Origin: Seiridium cupressi
Lineage: Eukaryota; Ascomycota; Sordariomycetes; Amphisphaeriales; Sporocadaceae
Length of the DNA stretch: 64,000 bases
Assembly (NCBI GenBank): GCA_036674765.1
Contig: JARVKI010000003.1
Coordinates: 372,001-436,000, forward strand
Direction: 5' to 3'
Each line of letters begins with the position of its first letter. The stretch's first letter is position 1. A program made the translations under genes and the position numbers. Shown piece after piece: positions 37,898 through 49,791 of this stretch. A model generated the notes under the pieces. It was not told where the DNA came from and searched no databases. It worked only from the letters and a program-made list of their open reading frames with translations.

Positions 37898-38528
37898 ATG
37901 TCGTGTAAGCACCCTAACTGCGACTTGGACCCCAAACCCCTGTATGCCGGATACCCCTAAATTGACAGCGGCTGACACCCCGCCCTCCAATATAGTCCTA
38001 AACACCACCGCAAACCTCACCAACACAACACCCATCCCGCTACCCCATAGCCGGAAGTCGGCCGCCGTCGCCCTCCTCCACGATCATGACTTCTTTCTAA
38101 ACTGCGACCCGCACATTACGGGTTATTCCCCAGTGCCGACTCCAGACCCAGAGCCCACGTACGAATCCTACAAGGTCCCCGCGTCCGTCGTTGCCGTGGA
38201 GAGGAAGGTAAAGGTGTATTCGGTCAACGATCACGTACCGAACCCTGTTTACAGCAGTAACGTTACGAGCGAAGAGGAGCTTGTGGATTCGACCGATGGC
38301 ATCTGGGTTAGGATACGGAGCCCGATGGGTGTGATGATGGAGACGACATGGATTGTGAAGGTGAAGGAGGGAGAAGATGCAATGGACTTGGTCGAGGAAG
38401 TCAAGGTGTCATGTAACAGGCTTCTCATGGGATTGGTCAAGGGCAGTATGGAGGGGAACTGGCAAAAGATCCATGCGAAGATCGTGGACAGGCTAGTGAG
38501 CGATGCCAGGAAGGAAACATCGAGTTAA
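37898..38528 (+). CDS. DUF7053-like fungal protein
   Basis: A 7-nt first exon (37898-37904, ATG TCG T) joins exon 2 (37996-38528) across a 91-nt intron with GTAAGC donor and TATAG acceptor, giving 179 residues that begin MSFLNTTANLTNTTPIPLP. The body has HDHDFFLNCDPHITGY, then WVRIRSPMGVMMETTWIVKV and SCNRLLMGLVKGSMEGNW, which I recall as typical of the fungal DUF7053 family (START/SRPBCC-like ligand-binding fold is my inference). A longer frame starting at 37827 would add a hydrophobic N-terminus, but it reads through the intron. Function is unknown. Confidence 0.7.
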
Positions 38529-39982
38529 GATGGAAGCATTTGAGTTGCGAAGACTATATAGAAGGCCGGAGATAGACCTTTCTACGGCTTGATGCGTTAG
38601 TAATAGATGTGATATAAATTCCACGCGCAGCATAATTCGTAGACGTACAGGTTCGCTATCGGCAGCTGCTCGTTCCTAATTCTCCGGTATGCCTCCGGTA
38701 TGCTTCTTCTTAGCCAGCCCCTTCAGGTACAGTTGCGATATGTCAAGAACAACCACTTTGGCTGATACCCTTCTCAATGATCTCGAACGAGCTCTCTGGG
38801 CTAGCAATCTCAGCCATGGGCATCTATGGTCGACCAGTCAGTCGCACGTGGCACATACGCCCCCACAGTCTACAGGTATGGCGAGCAGAAGGGTTTGGTC
38901 TAGGTTAGGAATATGCTCTGTGCAAGAGTCCACAGTTTGGTGAGAAACTACAAAGGCCCTGGACACGCAGCTTGTTGAATAATAACTACTATGGATTCAG
39001 TTCCCGAAGCTAATAGGGCAGGTTCAGTATCTTTTCACTGACTTGACGTGATGTTTTGTCAAGCATCTGTAGAGTAGGAGCCGAGAACTCGAATGCAACG
39101 ATTTACATTCTGACGCTTGCTTTTGTGGTTTAATTACCGAAGCTGAAAAAGAGCACCCTCCCACCACTGAAGAAAGACAACGGTTGCGTTACATTCGAAA
39201 TCATCCACACCGTAGTGCAAGTACCGACAAAACATGTAACATAGTAGATACCTTTTTGCTTGTGTTTTCTTTGTCAGTAAATTTAAAGGTGGTAATACAA
39301 CTCGAGCAACTATTTGTCCCCAGTTGCTCATTAGCACCGTCTCGACCACCGTATTTCCTTCATCATAGGACTCCATGGACCACTTGAGTGAAACATTTCG
39401 GGCAGAATCAAGTACCTCTCATACTAAAGAGGACGTCTCGACATCAGAGAACTTTGAATGAGCCAGCCCTTCGACACATCATGGTTTAAGTAACCCTACT
39501 AATTTCAGGGTTAGAAATTGCAGACATCTCTTTGGTTGGATGCATCATTCGCTATTCACAACTTATTTCGTAGGTCCCTCAGCAATAACATGTAAGGTCA
39601 ATATACCTGTGGTCAGACAGCGATTCCCCTTGTCACGATCAGCGACGGATCACATCAAGCGCGCTATAACCAAACTAATTTTTGACCGGGGATCGAGGCA
39701 AAGCTACCCATAGGTAGAACATTGCCTTGCACAACTTCATGTTCATCGAATCCTGTGAGTTTCTCTGAGATAGTGTTCCCTTGTGTGGAATTATATGTAT
39801 TGCTAAAACATATTTCCCTTCAGATATCCCAACACTAGATAGACCTTTGTTTCATAGGTGGAAATATGGAAGGGACCATTTGAAATTGTGTTGTGTTCAT
39901 CGTTACAACTCACTGCGTGGCCTTTGTATCAATATATAATGGCATTGAGCCAATGCCGTCCTGGAGTTGCCTCAGCATCAAA
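38529..39982. other. Intergenic, no gene seen
   Basis: About 1.45 kb of AT-rich sequence between the DUF7053 gene and a convergent small membrane-protein gene. Only short unsupported frames occur. Confidence 0.45.
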
Positions 39983-40568
39983 TCATTCCTTGCACGGTTT
40001 AGCCACCTGCTCGGGATTCAGCTTCTGTTGCAATGGTCTATTTACAAGCCACCGACCAAACTCATGACCTGAGAAGCTCATCAGCATGGCCGTACAGAGA
40101 GCACCAGGGATGAGACTGAATGTAATCAAGTCTGTACTGGCACCCATTCCTCGACCGATAGTTATTCCCCACATGGCCATGACCACAAATACGATGCTCT
40201 GAAACCTGTCCTTGTCCTGCCTACGATGAGCGAACGAGGATATGCAACATCCTAGTATCACGCATGATCCAAGCAAAAGTCCCGGAGACGGATCCGTTAA
40301 CGAGTCTAAAGGCAGGAGGAACGAGAACTTTACATAGAGAAGTCATTGTCAGCATGTGTCCCGAGGCATGTGGACGGCCTTTTCCTGGGAATGGAAAATC
40401 ATAGGTCAGACGTACTTGGTATCCCCTTTTGATGACACATGAGGTATTAACTACACAGCATGTTATAGCGGGGATGAATTCTGTCAATTCCACTATGATT
40501 CTGATGCTTTTGGTAGGAAAGGTCTCCTCTGTGTGAGAAGGGGGCGTTTGACATGATCCTGTATACAT
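39983..40568 (-). CDS. Small four-helix membrane protein, unknown family
   Basis: Exon 1 (40568-40416) and exon 2 (40327-39983) join in phase 0 across an 88-nt intron with GTACGT donor, a GCTGAC branch site 20 nt before the acceptor, and an AAAG acceptor, giving 165 residues. It starts MYTGSCQTPPSHTEETF. Four hydrophobic stretches are seen: VELTEFIPAITCCVVNTS, SPGLLLGSCVILGCCISSF, FQSIVFVVMAMWGITIG and DLITFSLIPGALCTAMLMSF. The C-terminal tail is basic and hydrophilic. I do not recognise the family. The AAAG acceptor is not the best, so the model is tentative. It could also be the 3' part of a larger, degraded polytopic gene, since a hydrophobic frame (LLKLLVPMTGLLLLFPPRC) lies just upstream. 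Confidence 0.42.
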
Positions 40569-41542
40569 CGAGGGGGAAAGAGGAGAAGTAGGCCAGTCAT
40601 CGGCACGAGTAGTTTAAGGAGCGACAAGCCGCCGGGGTCGATCGGGGGATATACGTCCTGATGCAAGCTTCTGTTATACTTGATCAACCGTCTCGGTCTA
40701 CTTCATTCGGCCGCAGGCTTCTCACCAACTCCGAATAACTATGGTCAGTTTGTTGGATGCTATAATCCGATCTCCCTTGCAGATTTTGGATGGACTGGTG
40801 TGTCGGGCGCCCGCGGGCTCGCATTTCCTTGAGCCGCCAAGGCACCACGGACCTTTGCTGATTCGGTGAGAGAAGGTTTGGTGGCCTCAAATGTTGATGC
40901 CATCCTCGAAACAAGCACCCAGCCTTACACCAGACGACAGTCCATTGGTCAAACAGTGATGGAAAGGTGACACAGATTGAGGCCATTTACCCCTCACAAG
41001 GCACACCTCGGGTGTCATGTGAGGCCGTCTTCACACAGGCTGCGACCAATGGCACACGGGCGAACCAGTGAGGCTGGCAGTTCGCCCGATGGGCTTAGAT
41101 GAAGGCAACACAGACTAAAGCAGACATCATGCAGTCATATATGGTTATGGCTTAGCATCATCCACTCAGAATCTCCGAGGATGCTGAAGCATTTCAGTTT
41201 GGGTACGAACGCATGAAGACCTGGGGCTGGCTGCATGCTGCTACGGTTTGTTGGTGAGCCCATCATGTAGTAGTTCATGGCTCGAGATGGTGCTGGTCTG
41301 CCTTGGAATGCTGCCAATATAACTACTCCATACAATACTTTGTGGGGAATGGACCCCGAGTACCGGGAAAGCTATGATTTGCTCCTAAGCTGGGGCATTA
41401 ATATTGTCTTTCCCGACCTACCGTTTCACTTTTTCGTCCCCCTGTGATTCTCGCTCTATCCCTCAAGACTCGGCAACGGAAGCATTTGAAGGGGGAAATC
41501 TTTTGATTCTCAGAAACGTCTAGGTGAAGCTGTGTCCTCATT
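40569..41542. other. Intergenic between two divergent small membrane-protein genes
   Basis: About 970 bp. An open frame at 40684-40986 (minus) has no recognisable domain; it could be an upstream exon of the small membrane-protein gene, but no in-phase splice was found. Confidence 0.4.
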
Positions 41543-42583
41543 ATGTCCGACGTTAGAAATGATACAACAACTCTAACCCCGGCTCCTCAGCCTCGCAACG
41601 CTTACGTTGAACTGGCGGGTAAAGTCGTCCCTCGCGGGACGATGCTGTTCACATCATGTTTATTGCCATTCTTTGGTGAAACATCTTCCTGGCATATATA
41701 TAGCTTGTAAGGCAACCAACGACTAGGCACATGTACTGGGTTACTGACTTGTCAGGACAATGCTCATCTATAGCATATCTCTTATTGTATTCACTTACCT
41801 GCACCTCCAGTCGATCAAGGAGTAAGCACTACCCTAGCCTAAAAAAGAAAATTGGGAGCTAACGTGAGTTAGTAATCTCCGTGCTTCCTTGATGCTGAGT
41901 GTATTCGCCATCTTTCTCTACTTCCCCTTTCCGGGAATTTCTTTAGTCTTGGTATTCCGGAAGACTCCTGTTTTCCTCATGCTCTGTAGCCTTGGAGCCG
42001 TGGAAATCGGACGACTTCGCGGCCCTATGCCGGAGCCTGGATGTCCTGAAGTTCAAAGTCAATCCTGGTTTTCATCTGGCTTGGGCTCGAGGCAACCACT
42101 CCCATCCGCTGGTATTCCAGAAAAGGAGCCTGATATTGAGATGTCGCCCCCAGCTTCTGAATTCAAGGACGTTATATTATTCAGTTTCATGTCTGGACCG
42201 TCTTCACATAGGTCCGGGAGCGACCACTCATCTGACTTCGAACTTTCTGTGGGAGACGGAGAAAGTCCTAGACCAACCTGGGGATATCATACAAAATCGT
42301 TCTTCAAGACGAATTGCTCGACGATCGCAGAAGCAGACCTCTCCACGACAAGTTCCAACAGGTCTCTCACCCTGTAAGTCGCTTAAGATAAATGGATTCC
42401 TCTTGGGAAATTTTTGTTCCTTGGATTTCCTTTTCTCTTAATCCTTCGGCTAGAGCCTATGTCAGCAGGATCCTTGAACACTTTTACTCGGATTCTTTCT
42501 CTGGCAGTGATGTGATGGTTTCCATGATGGCGAAAATATTCCTTTCTATCTTTGGCCCAGGCATGCCAAAGCAGTTCAGATAG
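41543..42583 (+). CDS. Membrane protein of unknown family, four exons
   Basis: Exons 41543-41706, 41756-41821, 41873-42373 and 42454-42583 join in phase to 286 residues; all three introns (49, 51 and 80 nt) have GT..AG ends, and intron 2 has a GCTAAC site. It begins MSDVRNDTTTLTPAPQPRNA. Hydrophobic segments lie at TMLIYSISLIVFTYLHL, SLMLSVFAIFLYFPFPGISL and VFLMLCSLGAV. The middle is Ser/Pro-rich and hydrophilic (SSHRSGSDHSSDFELSVGDG), and the C-terminus is compact with MVSMMAKIFLSIFGPGMPKQ. No known domain is seen. The consistent splicing without stops argues that it is a real gene, probably lineage-restricted. Confidence 0.55.
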
Positions 42584-43350
42584 GAGGAGTCCAGATCATG
42601 TTTTGGTGGAGTCGATACGGCTCTTGTTGTCGACGTATATACTCCATCGATTTGCCGTGGCGAAGGATCATACCTCCTTATTTTTTTATTTATTTTTTTG
42701 GAGCAAACATTCTTCATTCTCGGTCACCGGCGTTCACTGGAAATTATATCAAACCAATGGAACGACAGAAATGGCGAAGGCGTTTCTGATCTTCCCATGG
42801 AGCACGGGCTTGTACAAAGTATGAAGAAAATACGTGTACCATATCTCCGGCGTGCAGGGGCTTGTGCTGAGCCTGCCCACAAGCGATATTGCACCAAAGC
42901 TTGGACTGCAACACAGAAGTGCCCTGGAACTATTTGAGCTCGTTGTGGGACAAACGACAGGTTTCCACCGAGAAGAGTCTCCTGAAGTTTAACTATCACA
43001 TCTGTATTTCAGTCTTTGGCATGCAGCGATTCCGTTGGGCGGATGCGGCTTTTCCCAAACAGATGAAGGCGTCTGCGCATCATCTAGGATACAACGTGGG
43101 AATATTGGGACTGTCAACACTATCCAAACCTTTGTACATGAAGACAGTGAAACAAATACAGCAGCAAGGAGTTTTACATGGCGCATTCGGAGAAGAATGG
43201 ATACCCCTAGACACATCGTTGCGTGGCAACTAATACCACAACTCAGAATCACCATTCTTAGACTCGGGCAACTTCATGCAAATAAACTGCTTTTGGGTAT
43301 CTGGCATTATGGATTGTAGTCATATGGTCTAGGAATTAAAGGTTTCACTT
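42584..43350. other. Intergenic between convergent genes
   Basis: About 770 bp. A plus-strand frame at 42889-43233 encodes 114 residues without recognisable features; not called. The rest is 3' flank of both neighbours. Confidence 0.4.
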
Positions 43351-44962
43351 CTACAAGTGATATTTCTTCGTGCCGGCTTTCTTGTTCAAAGCGTAGAAGA
43401 ATGCTGCGAGCGCAATGCACGAAACAAACCCGACAGACTGAATGCTCAAGCCTGCCGAGAAAGCCGTTGGGTATCGTGGTGCTTCTGATGCGATGAACAC
43501 ATTTGATGCGACAAAGTTACAAGCATTTCTAAAAAAAAACAACGTCAAAAGTCAGTCGCTGTTCTAAGAGATGTAAGGGATTGCTGTCGACTTACCCAAA
43601 CCCAGCAATGATAGCCATGCCGACAGCCTTCTCTGGCCGACCAACAACGTTGCTGTGAAACCAGGCCACACAATTCGGCATTTGGATGTTCGCACCCCAG
43701 TAAATCATGTAGAGACCAAAATATCGCACACCAGCCGGCTGAACCTGCGCACGCTGGATCGCCCAGCCGACGATAGACATGGCAGCGCCCAATACGATTA
43801 CACCAGAGCGATTGTTGAGACGGCCTGCGATCCAGCCCGATGAAACCATGAGGAAAGCACCGACCAGGTAGATGGGAATCAGCATCACATTGGCCCTGTT
43901 GCCACTGTATCCGAGTTGTGACAGGATGGTCGGCGAGAACGAGACGGTCGATGCAGCGCTCATGTCGCAGCAGAAGAACACAAGAGTCCTTGGTTTGGTC
44001 AGCCTCAAGACATGCAAAGTCTACCGTGGTTCACTTACACTGCCCAGGTCTTCCAGTTGAGGATGCATTTCACCCAGTCGACGTTCTGCATATCCATCTT
44101 CTCCTGCCCTCGCTCGGCCTCGAGACGGGCCAGAAGATTGTCGCGCTCGTGATCCTTGAGGAAGCGGGCCTTTTCAGGCCAGTCCGGGGTGAAGATGGCG
44201 AGGACGAACCCGAAGCATCCGGTCACGATGCCTTCTAGGATAAAAATCCATCGCCAGCCCTCAAGACCGTGGAGACCATCCATGTGACTAATAGCATAAG
44301 CTAGGAACTGTGTCATCACAAGTTAGCAAAAAAAGAAAGGGGGTAATGCGGTGTTGATCGGAAACACCCACAGCGCTGAATGTGTTTCCTAGCAGGGCGC
44401 AACAAATGAAGAACGAGAACCGTGGAGCAAATTCCGAGCGCCTATAGTATTGCCCCATGAGCAACCCGGCTCCAGGCTGAACGCCAGCTTCGACGGCACC
44501 CATCAACGCTCTGCAGGCATATAGGCCGCCCGCAGAGTGCGTCAAGCCCTGACACATGGACGTGACGCCGAGAATGAAAATGATCCCTCCCAGCCAGTAG
44601 GATGGCTTGACCTTGTTCCATCCAAGGACAAGGTTGCACGGGACCTCAAGGAGAACGAAAGGGAGGTAGAAGACCCAGAGCGCCGTGTTGTATCCGTTGG
44701 ATGGCATGCCCAGATCCGCTTCGAAGCCGTTGAGCTTCGCCGTCGCGATGTTCGTCCGGTCCAAGAAAGCAAGCAGGTACATCATGCCGAGCAGCGGGAG
44801 GAGGGCGATGTCTATCTTGCGAGTGACCTTCTTGGTCAAGACGGGGTCGGCTGCCGGAACCTCGCCGGACACATCGGTCGTGTGGGAGCCATCGTGAGTC
44901 GAGTCGTCCTTGGCGGACGTCCTCTTCTCGTCAATGGGGAAGGGCGGTGCAATGTCTGCCAT
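43351..44962 (-). CDS. MFS transporter, allantoate-permease (anion:cation symporter) family
   Basis: Twelve-helix plasma-membrane transporter for an organic anion, probably taken up with protons. Exons 44962-44372, 44307-44039, 43988-43596 and 43528-43351 join in phase to 476 residues, the usual length. Helix 1 region reads IDIALLPLLGMMYLLAFLDRTNIATAKL, the hallmark of Dal5/Tna1-type ACS carriers (quoted in part); then ALWVFYLPFVLLEVPCNLVL, RALMGAVEAGVQPGAGLLMG and GWRWIFILEG. The second half includes VFFCCDMSAASTVSFSPTI, YLVGAFLMVSSGWIAGRL and YMIYWGANIQMPNCVAWFHS. Members carry allantoate, nicotinate, pantothenate, vitamins or small peptides; substrate cannot be told from sequence. Two GATA-type sites lie about 0.9 kb upstream, which would fit nitrogen control. 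Confidence 0.9.
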
Positions 44963-47900
44963 GGTCAGTACCGGGTTCCGGGTTGGGAAACTATTCGTCG
45001 CGCAATCGTTCTGTGTAACCAATTGACGATAACGTAGACCAAACCCTCGGGAATTGTGGCGTGCCCGGATTCGCTCTTGACTCGTTCAAGAAAACAAGCG
45101 GAACATTTCCATGTGCTAGCGAGCGACAGGGCCGCTCGAATATGTAATCAACGGCCCAGGTCGATCTTCTCCCCTGCGACCGCCAATATGACGGGGAATG
45201 GGGTTGCATGGGGTGGGCCATGCGGGAGACAGAGAAGCATCCCCGCCGATAATGGTAGGGGACCCTTCCGCCAAGTACGTGGGATTGGAATTGTACAGGC
45301 GTTGTCCAAGGGTCTCTTGTGCATGGGCGCTTTCCGATGAAGAAAGGCGAGCGGCTGCCGGCAAGCGGTTCGGCAGAGTTGACCGCAGACAGAAACAGCA
45401 TGGCGTCCCAGCGCGCATCCAGTCGGCCCCGTTGTTGTCCAGGTATCTATTGGACATGGCCTTCACCGAGTGGGCACGCTGCGTCTGAACGGCCGCACAA
45501 TTTGTCAATATACTCCGCACATATCAGATGTCTATGGGAATCTGGACTGATAAAACAGTATGATCTGACTGCCCTGCTGCTTCGTTTCAGGTAGTATCCT
45601 CCGGGGGCGTAGTTGGCGATCATGATCAATTACCTAGTGGCAAGCGTAATAGATGGAGCCACTCTATAATAGTGTGTCCTTGTTGGGGACATGTTCTAGA
45701 AGGTGGATGAAATTGTGGTCACTCTGTCTACATGTATATAGGCTGAGTTATATAGCCTAGTATAAAATGCGCTATCTAGCGCTTTTTTACCACTAAGTAA
45801 CTGAAAGCTTGTCAGATAAGGTTCCGCTTCCACGCTTCAACCGTCTTGATGCCCTCCAAGTGCGCTAGCACTCACGGGTCGCCTGTCAGATAAAAGTTAT
45901 CTAGGCTAGCAAGGGTTTGCGCATCCCACGAAGGATGTAGTGGTATCTAATTCCCGACTCGCACACGAACTCAACCACAGGCGGGAAGCTTGTTAGAGCG
46001 CGCCTGAGCTTGTCGCTGTGGTTACTATTTGCTAATCAGAAAGAGAGCTACAGTGCCCGTCCAGAGTGAAACGTTCCCCGTTGCCCGAACGCTTGTTCCA
46101 TGGAGAATGATTTTGGCTGGCATTAATGCTCCGAGGATGGCTCAGACCACTCGGTGGGAATTGAGGACGACTAGCTCGTACACAGGACCAATACAAGAGA
46201 GGAATGACACCTTGGCAAGCATGTGTAAGCATTGCAGCAAATCACGAAAACGGCGGCGAAATTGCGCCAAGTTTTGAAGCTACATAATCTATCAACCGAG
46301 TTGTAAGCCGGGGGAGGAAACTGACGGTTGACCGTTGACGTTCACTATTAATACTCGACGGGCACTGTAAATACTGACCGCGTCCATCAGCATATCGTTC
46401 AGACGTAATGCGTCCTGCCAGAAGACAGCCAACAGTTTTGGATGTGAGAAAAAGCAACCGTTCGGCTTTCCAGTGACTGGAAGCTTTTGTGCTTTTTTGA
46501 GGCTCCTCGGAAACCTGCATGGTTCCCGGGAACCCAGAGGGTTGGAACTTGGGTCAGTTGGCCCCACTTCACATGTTGTGTCACCTCGTGGCATCTGGGG
46601 TCTCTTCATGTTGGGATGAGGCACAATCTGAAGGATGCTGGCCAATTTGGGACATTCGCCAGGTTATCAAGCAGAACATTGGATTGGACGATTCGGCCGC
46701 TATCTCACTCGCGCCTATAAGATCCAGAAGAGAACTCCCCGATCATCCACCAGGGGGCGTCCGATTCATACTCCAGATCGTTGGCGGCTAGGCCTTTAAA
46801 GAGCTGACCGAGCCAATACTTCGAGTAGTCATAAATAAAACTGGTGTATTACTTGTGTCTTCCAAAAATAGCGTGATCCGTACACAGACTAGATTCATTG
46901 GTAAGCAGAATCCCCTGTGGGACTTGATGAAACACCCTACACATTTGTTCCATAGGACTATTAAGATCTGATGCTAATTCGCCAAGTGAGGATGAGCTGT
47001 TCTCACCGAGCGTTGAATAATTGCCGAAATTGGCTTTCTAGGGGTCAAGATCCTGACCAGAGCGGTGATATGACTATACTTTACATAAGCCAGTGTTTAA
47101 CCGTAGACGACATAACGATAGAGCACATTTGAAGAATGCCTTTTGAGACTTGAACCAAAATGATTGATGGTGACGATTGCAACCTTATGCCAGGTCATAT
47201 CTGCCGCAGAAAACATATTGGACATTGATACAACAGTTGAGATAAGAGCCGTTGGCACGTGTTTTTGCTATTACACTGCACGCAATAGCGCTTACCAGCA
47301 CGGTGCAGCTAACTACATTACACAAGTTCTGGCATCTCGAACGCCGTTTTGTAAAGCCAAAGTCACATTGCAGTATAGGGGAGCCCAATCCATTCCAGTG
47401 CAAGGCCTTGTCGCGATTACGTTTCCCTCCGAGTGAAGGAAAGGAACCTGTCGTTCTCGAGGTAGAATCCTTCTCAAAAGCCGGAGCGTCGATGATTATT
47501 CCGAGACCCAAAGCTTACCGACCGCAGTGGAGTACTATCAGCCACCCCAGATGGTGGCCGGATGTTTTATGTTAATAGAATTGCAACAAAAATCACTGAT
47601 TGTCTATGCTACAAGACGGAAGCCCGGGAGCTGGATATTAAACGGCGACGATAGCGGCCGGCGCGCTGGGCACGACTAAGAAGGTTAACAATGTACCTAG
47701 GCGTGGTCCACCATCCCGTGGGAAGGTAGCGTATTGGCAGACCATCACATGTGATCACCAGCGAAACGAAGTATCGACATTCGAATCTCGCCCATGTCGC
47801 TAGGCAATGGCGTCATAATTGTTGTTTACATTATACACGAAGCAAGAGAAGAAGTGTAGAATCCAGGAACCAGTTTCTAGCGCGATGGCATCTCCATCTG

Positions 47901-48651
47901 TTGCATTTCGCTTCAGGGATGTTAGCGGGCTAGCCCCGGGGCTAGAGCAGCTAACCGCTTCCCCGGGTGACAGTTGACCAGCCACCGGATTTCCACAGGC
48001 ACGAGATCCACTGGCTGCGCAAGCTAGGGCCCATCTGAACGCTACCAGCCTCGCCGGAATCGACGCAAACCCCCTGTTGCAGCTCGATCCCAACCCCCGA
48101 ATTACTGGGCCAACGCGTCGAGCGTCTCGCCCAATGTTGGCCTTGGCCAGCACATCACAATGGTCACGCATCACAATGGCCATTGCAGGGCACCAATATC
48201 CTCTTTTCGTGCAACAGTCTGAGGCCGTGGACCCTGCAGCCCACTAAAAACTTGGCGCTGGCAAGCGTCAACAAGCTAATCGTATTGTTTGATGGTACAT
48301 TGCGATGACGATTGCCTCAGCGTAAACCGGTGGCTGGTGAACCAACTTTTTTTTCGTCCCCTTTGGGCTGCATCCATCCATAAGAACCATTTGGAGTGCT
48401 GGGAAACTCAATCCTCCCTCTTTCTGCATTTTGGACTTGGACAATCGTATCGTACAACATCTGTAAAACGGGCCTGCACTCGTGTACATGTCAGGCTTGG
48501 CTCACTGAGACAAATCTCTTAATTCTACATTTTCGCCCAACTCTCACCCCACATCACCGCTGGCGACAGCTTGAGCCGCTGCGCCTTCCTTCCACGCTCC
48601 TCTCGCGACATTCTGCTTCCTCGATAATTGCACGCCACACTTTCTCACAGC
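44963..48651. other. Long intergenic region between divergent MFS and Crh genes
   Basis: About 3.7 kb. The first kilobase should contain the MFS promoter, with GATA sites at 45813-45901. A near-palindrome GCGCTA-TC-TAGCGC followed by T runs lies near 45769-45787, and a perfect 16-bp palindrome at 47930-47945. Short open frames (46292-46645, 47252-47575, 47800-48183) have no domain, signal or splice support. The last few hundred bases are the Crh gene promoter and leader. Confidence 0.4.
45813..45901. promoter_or_regulatory. Cluster of GATA-factor consensus sites
   Basis: CAGATAAG at 45813-45820 and CAGATAAAAGTTATCT at 45887-45902, the latter an inverted GATAA..TTATC pair with 3 bases between. 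They lie about 0.85-0.94 kb upstream of the MFS start codon. HGATAR is the site for AreA/NIT2 nitrogen regulators; the function here is inferred, and such short sites occur by chance. Confidence 0.35.
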
Positions 48652-49791
48652 ATGCTTCTTCACGGAAGGATAGCGGCGGCGGCTGCTGCTGCAACCGCCC
48701 TCTTGACGGGTCAGGCCGCTGCTCAAACATACTCGGATTGCAATCCCCTCGAAGCGAGTAAGTGCTTCCGCCACTCCATGCTCTCGGAGAGTTGAGACTG
48801 ACAATTCATTTCAGCATGTTCTGCCGACACAGCACTAGGCATGACAATTGATATCGACTTCACACAGGGAGAAGTGAACTCGTTTTCCACGTCGGGCGGT
48901 ACCCCCACATACAGCTCGACAGATGGCGTGACGTTTACCGTGGCAGAATCCGGGGACGCGCCGCAACTGAACTCGCTCTTCTACATCATGTTTGGGCGAG
49001 TTGAGTTCGAATTGAAGGCTGCACCCGGAGCAGGAATCGTTTCATCGCTAGTGTTACAATCCGACGATCTCGATGAGATTGACATGGAGTGGCTTGGTGC
49101 CGACACCTACCAGGTTGCCACCAATTACTTTGGAAAGGGCCAAGTCACGACTTATAACCGAGGAGAATGGAATCCAGCAGCCGGGTGCCAGGATGGCTTC
49201 ATCAAATACACCATCGACTGGACAAGTGAGCGCATTGTGTGGATGGTCGCAGATACAGCTGTCCGTACTTTGACCTCCGCCGATGCCGAGACCGACCAAT
49301 ACCCTCAGACCCCCATGCAGGTCAAGTTCGGTGCCTGGTCTGGAGGTGACTCCAGCAACAGTGCTGGCACCATCAGTTGGGCACGTGGTCCGACAGATTA
49401 CACTCAGGGGCCCTTCAGCATGAGCATCAGGAACATGGTCATCACAGACTACAGCACAGGCAGCTCCTATTCGTATGGCGACACCTCCGGGGATTGGACC
49501 TCGATCACGTCCAGCGGCGGCACAATCAACGGCAACCTGAATGGCGCTGGCTCTTTGACAGTCACTGCTACCGCTGGCTCTACAGCGACCGCAAGCGTGC
49601 CGGCAGGTGCTCTGGGCTCGAGCACAAACACTGTTAGTGCCACGCTACCTTCTGGCTGGGTTATGACCTCGTCAGGAAAGGTGGTGCCATCCGCTTCTTC
49701 GGAAATGCGCCCGCCGCACCTTCTGCTTCTGGTCGGCCCTGTCACTTTTGCGATCCTTGCGTCGCTTTCCGGTAGCTGGCGCCGACCTTGA
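48652..49791 (+). CDS. Crh-type GH16 transglycosidase, GPI-anchored cell-wall protein
   Basis: Links chitin to beta-glucan in the fungal cell wall. Exons 48652-48757 and 48815-49791 join in phase to 360 residues. The signal peptide is MLLHGRIAAAAAATALLTGQAAA. The mature N-terminus has the family's cysteine region (YSDCNPLEATCSADTALG). The GH16 catalytic motif is DEIDMEWLG, with Glu123, Asp125 and Glu127 as nucleophile, helper and acid/base by family analogy. Further features are NYFGKGQVTTYNRGEW and the CQDGFIKYTIDW and SWARG segments. A Ser/Thr-rich stalk precedes a hydrophobic C-terminus (HLLLLVGPVTFAILASLSG) typical of a GPI signal, ending SWRRP. Family and localisation are secure; no chitin-binding CBM18 domain is present, so it resembles Crh1/Utr2 forms lacking that module. 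Confidence 0.93.

Noticed and set aside
42889..43233. A 114-codon plus-strand frame between two genes.
   Set aside because: No domain, signal or splice link; length is within chance for this composition.
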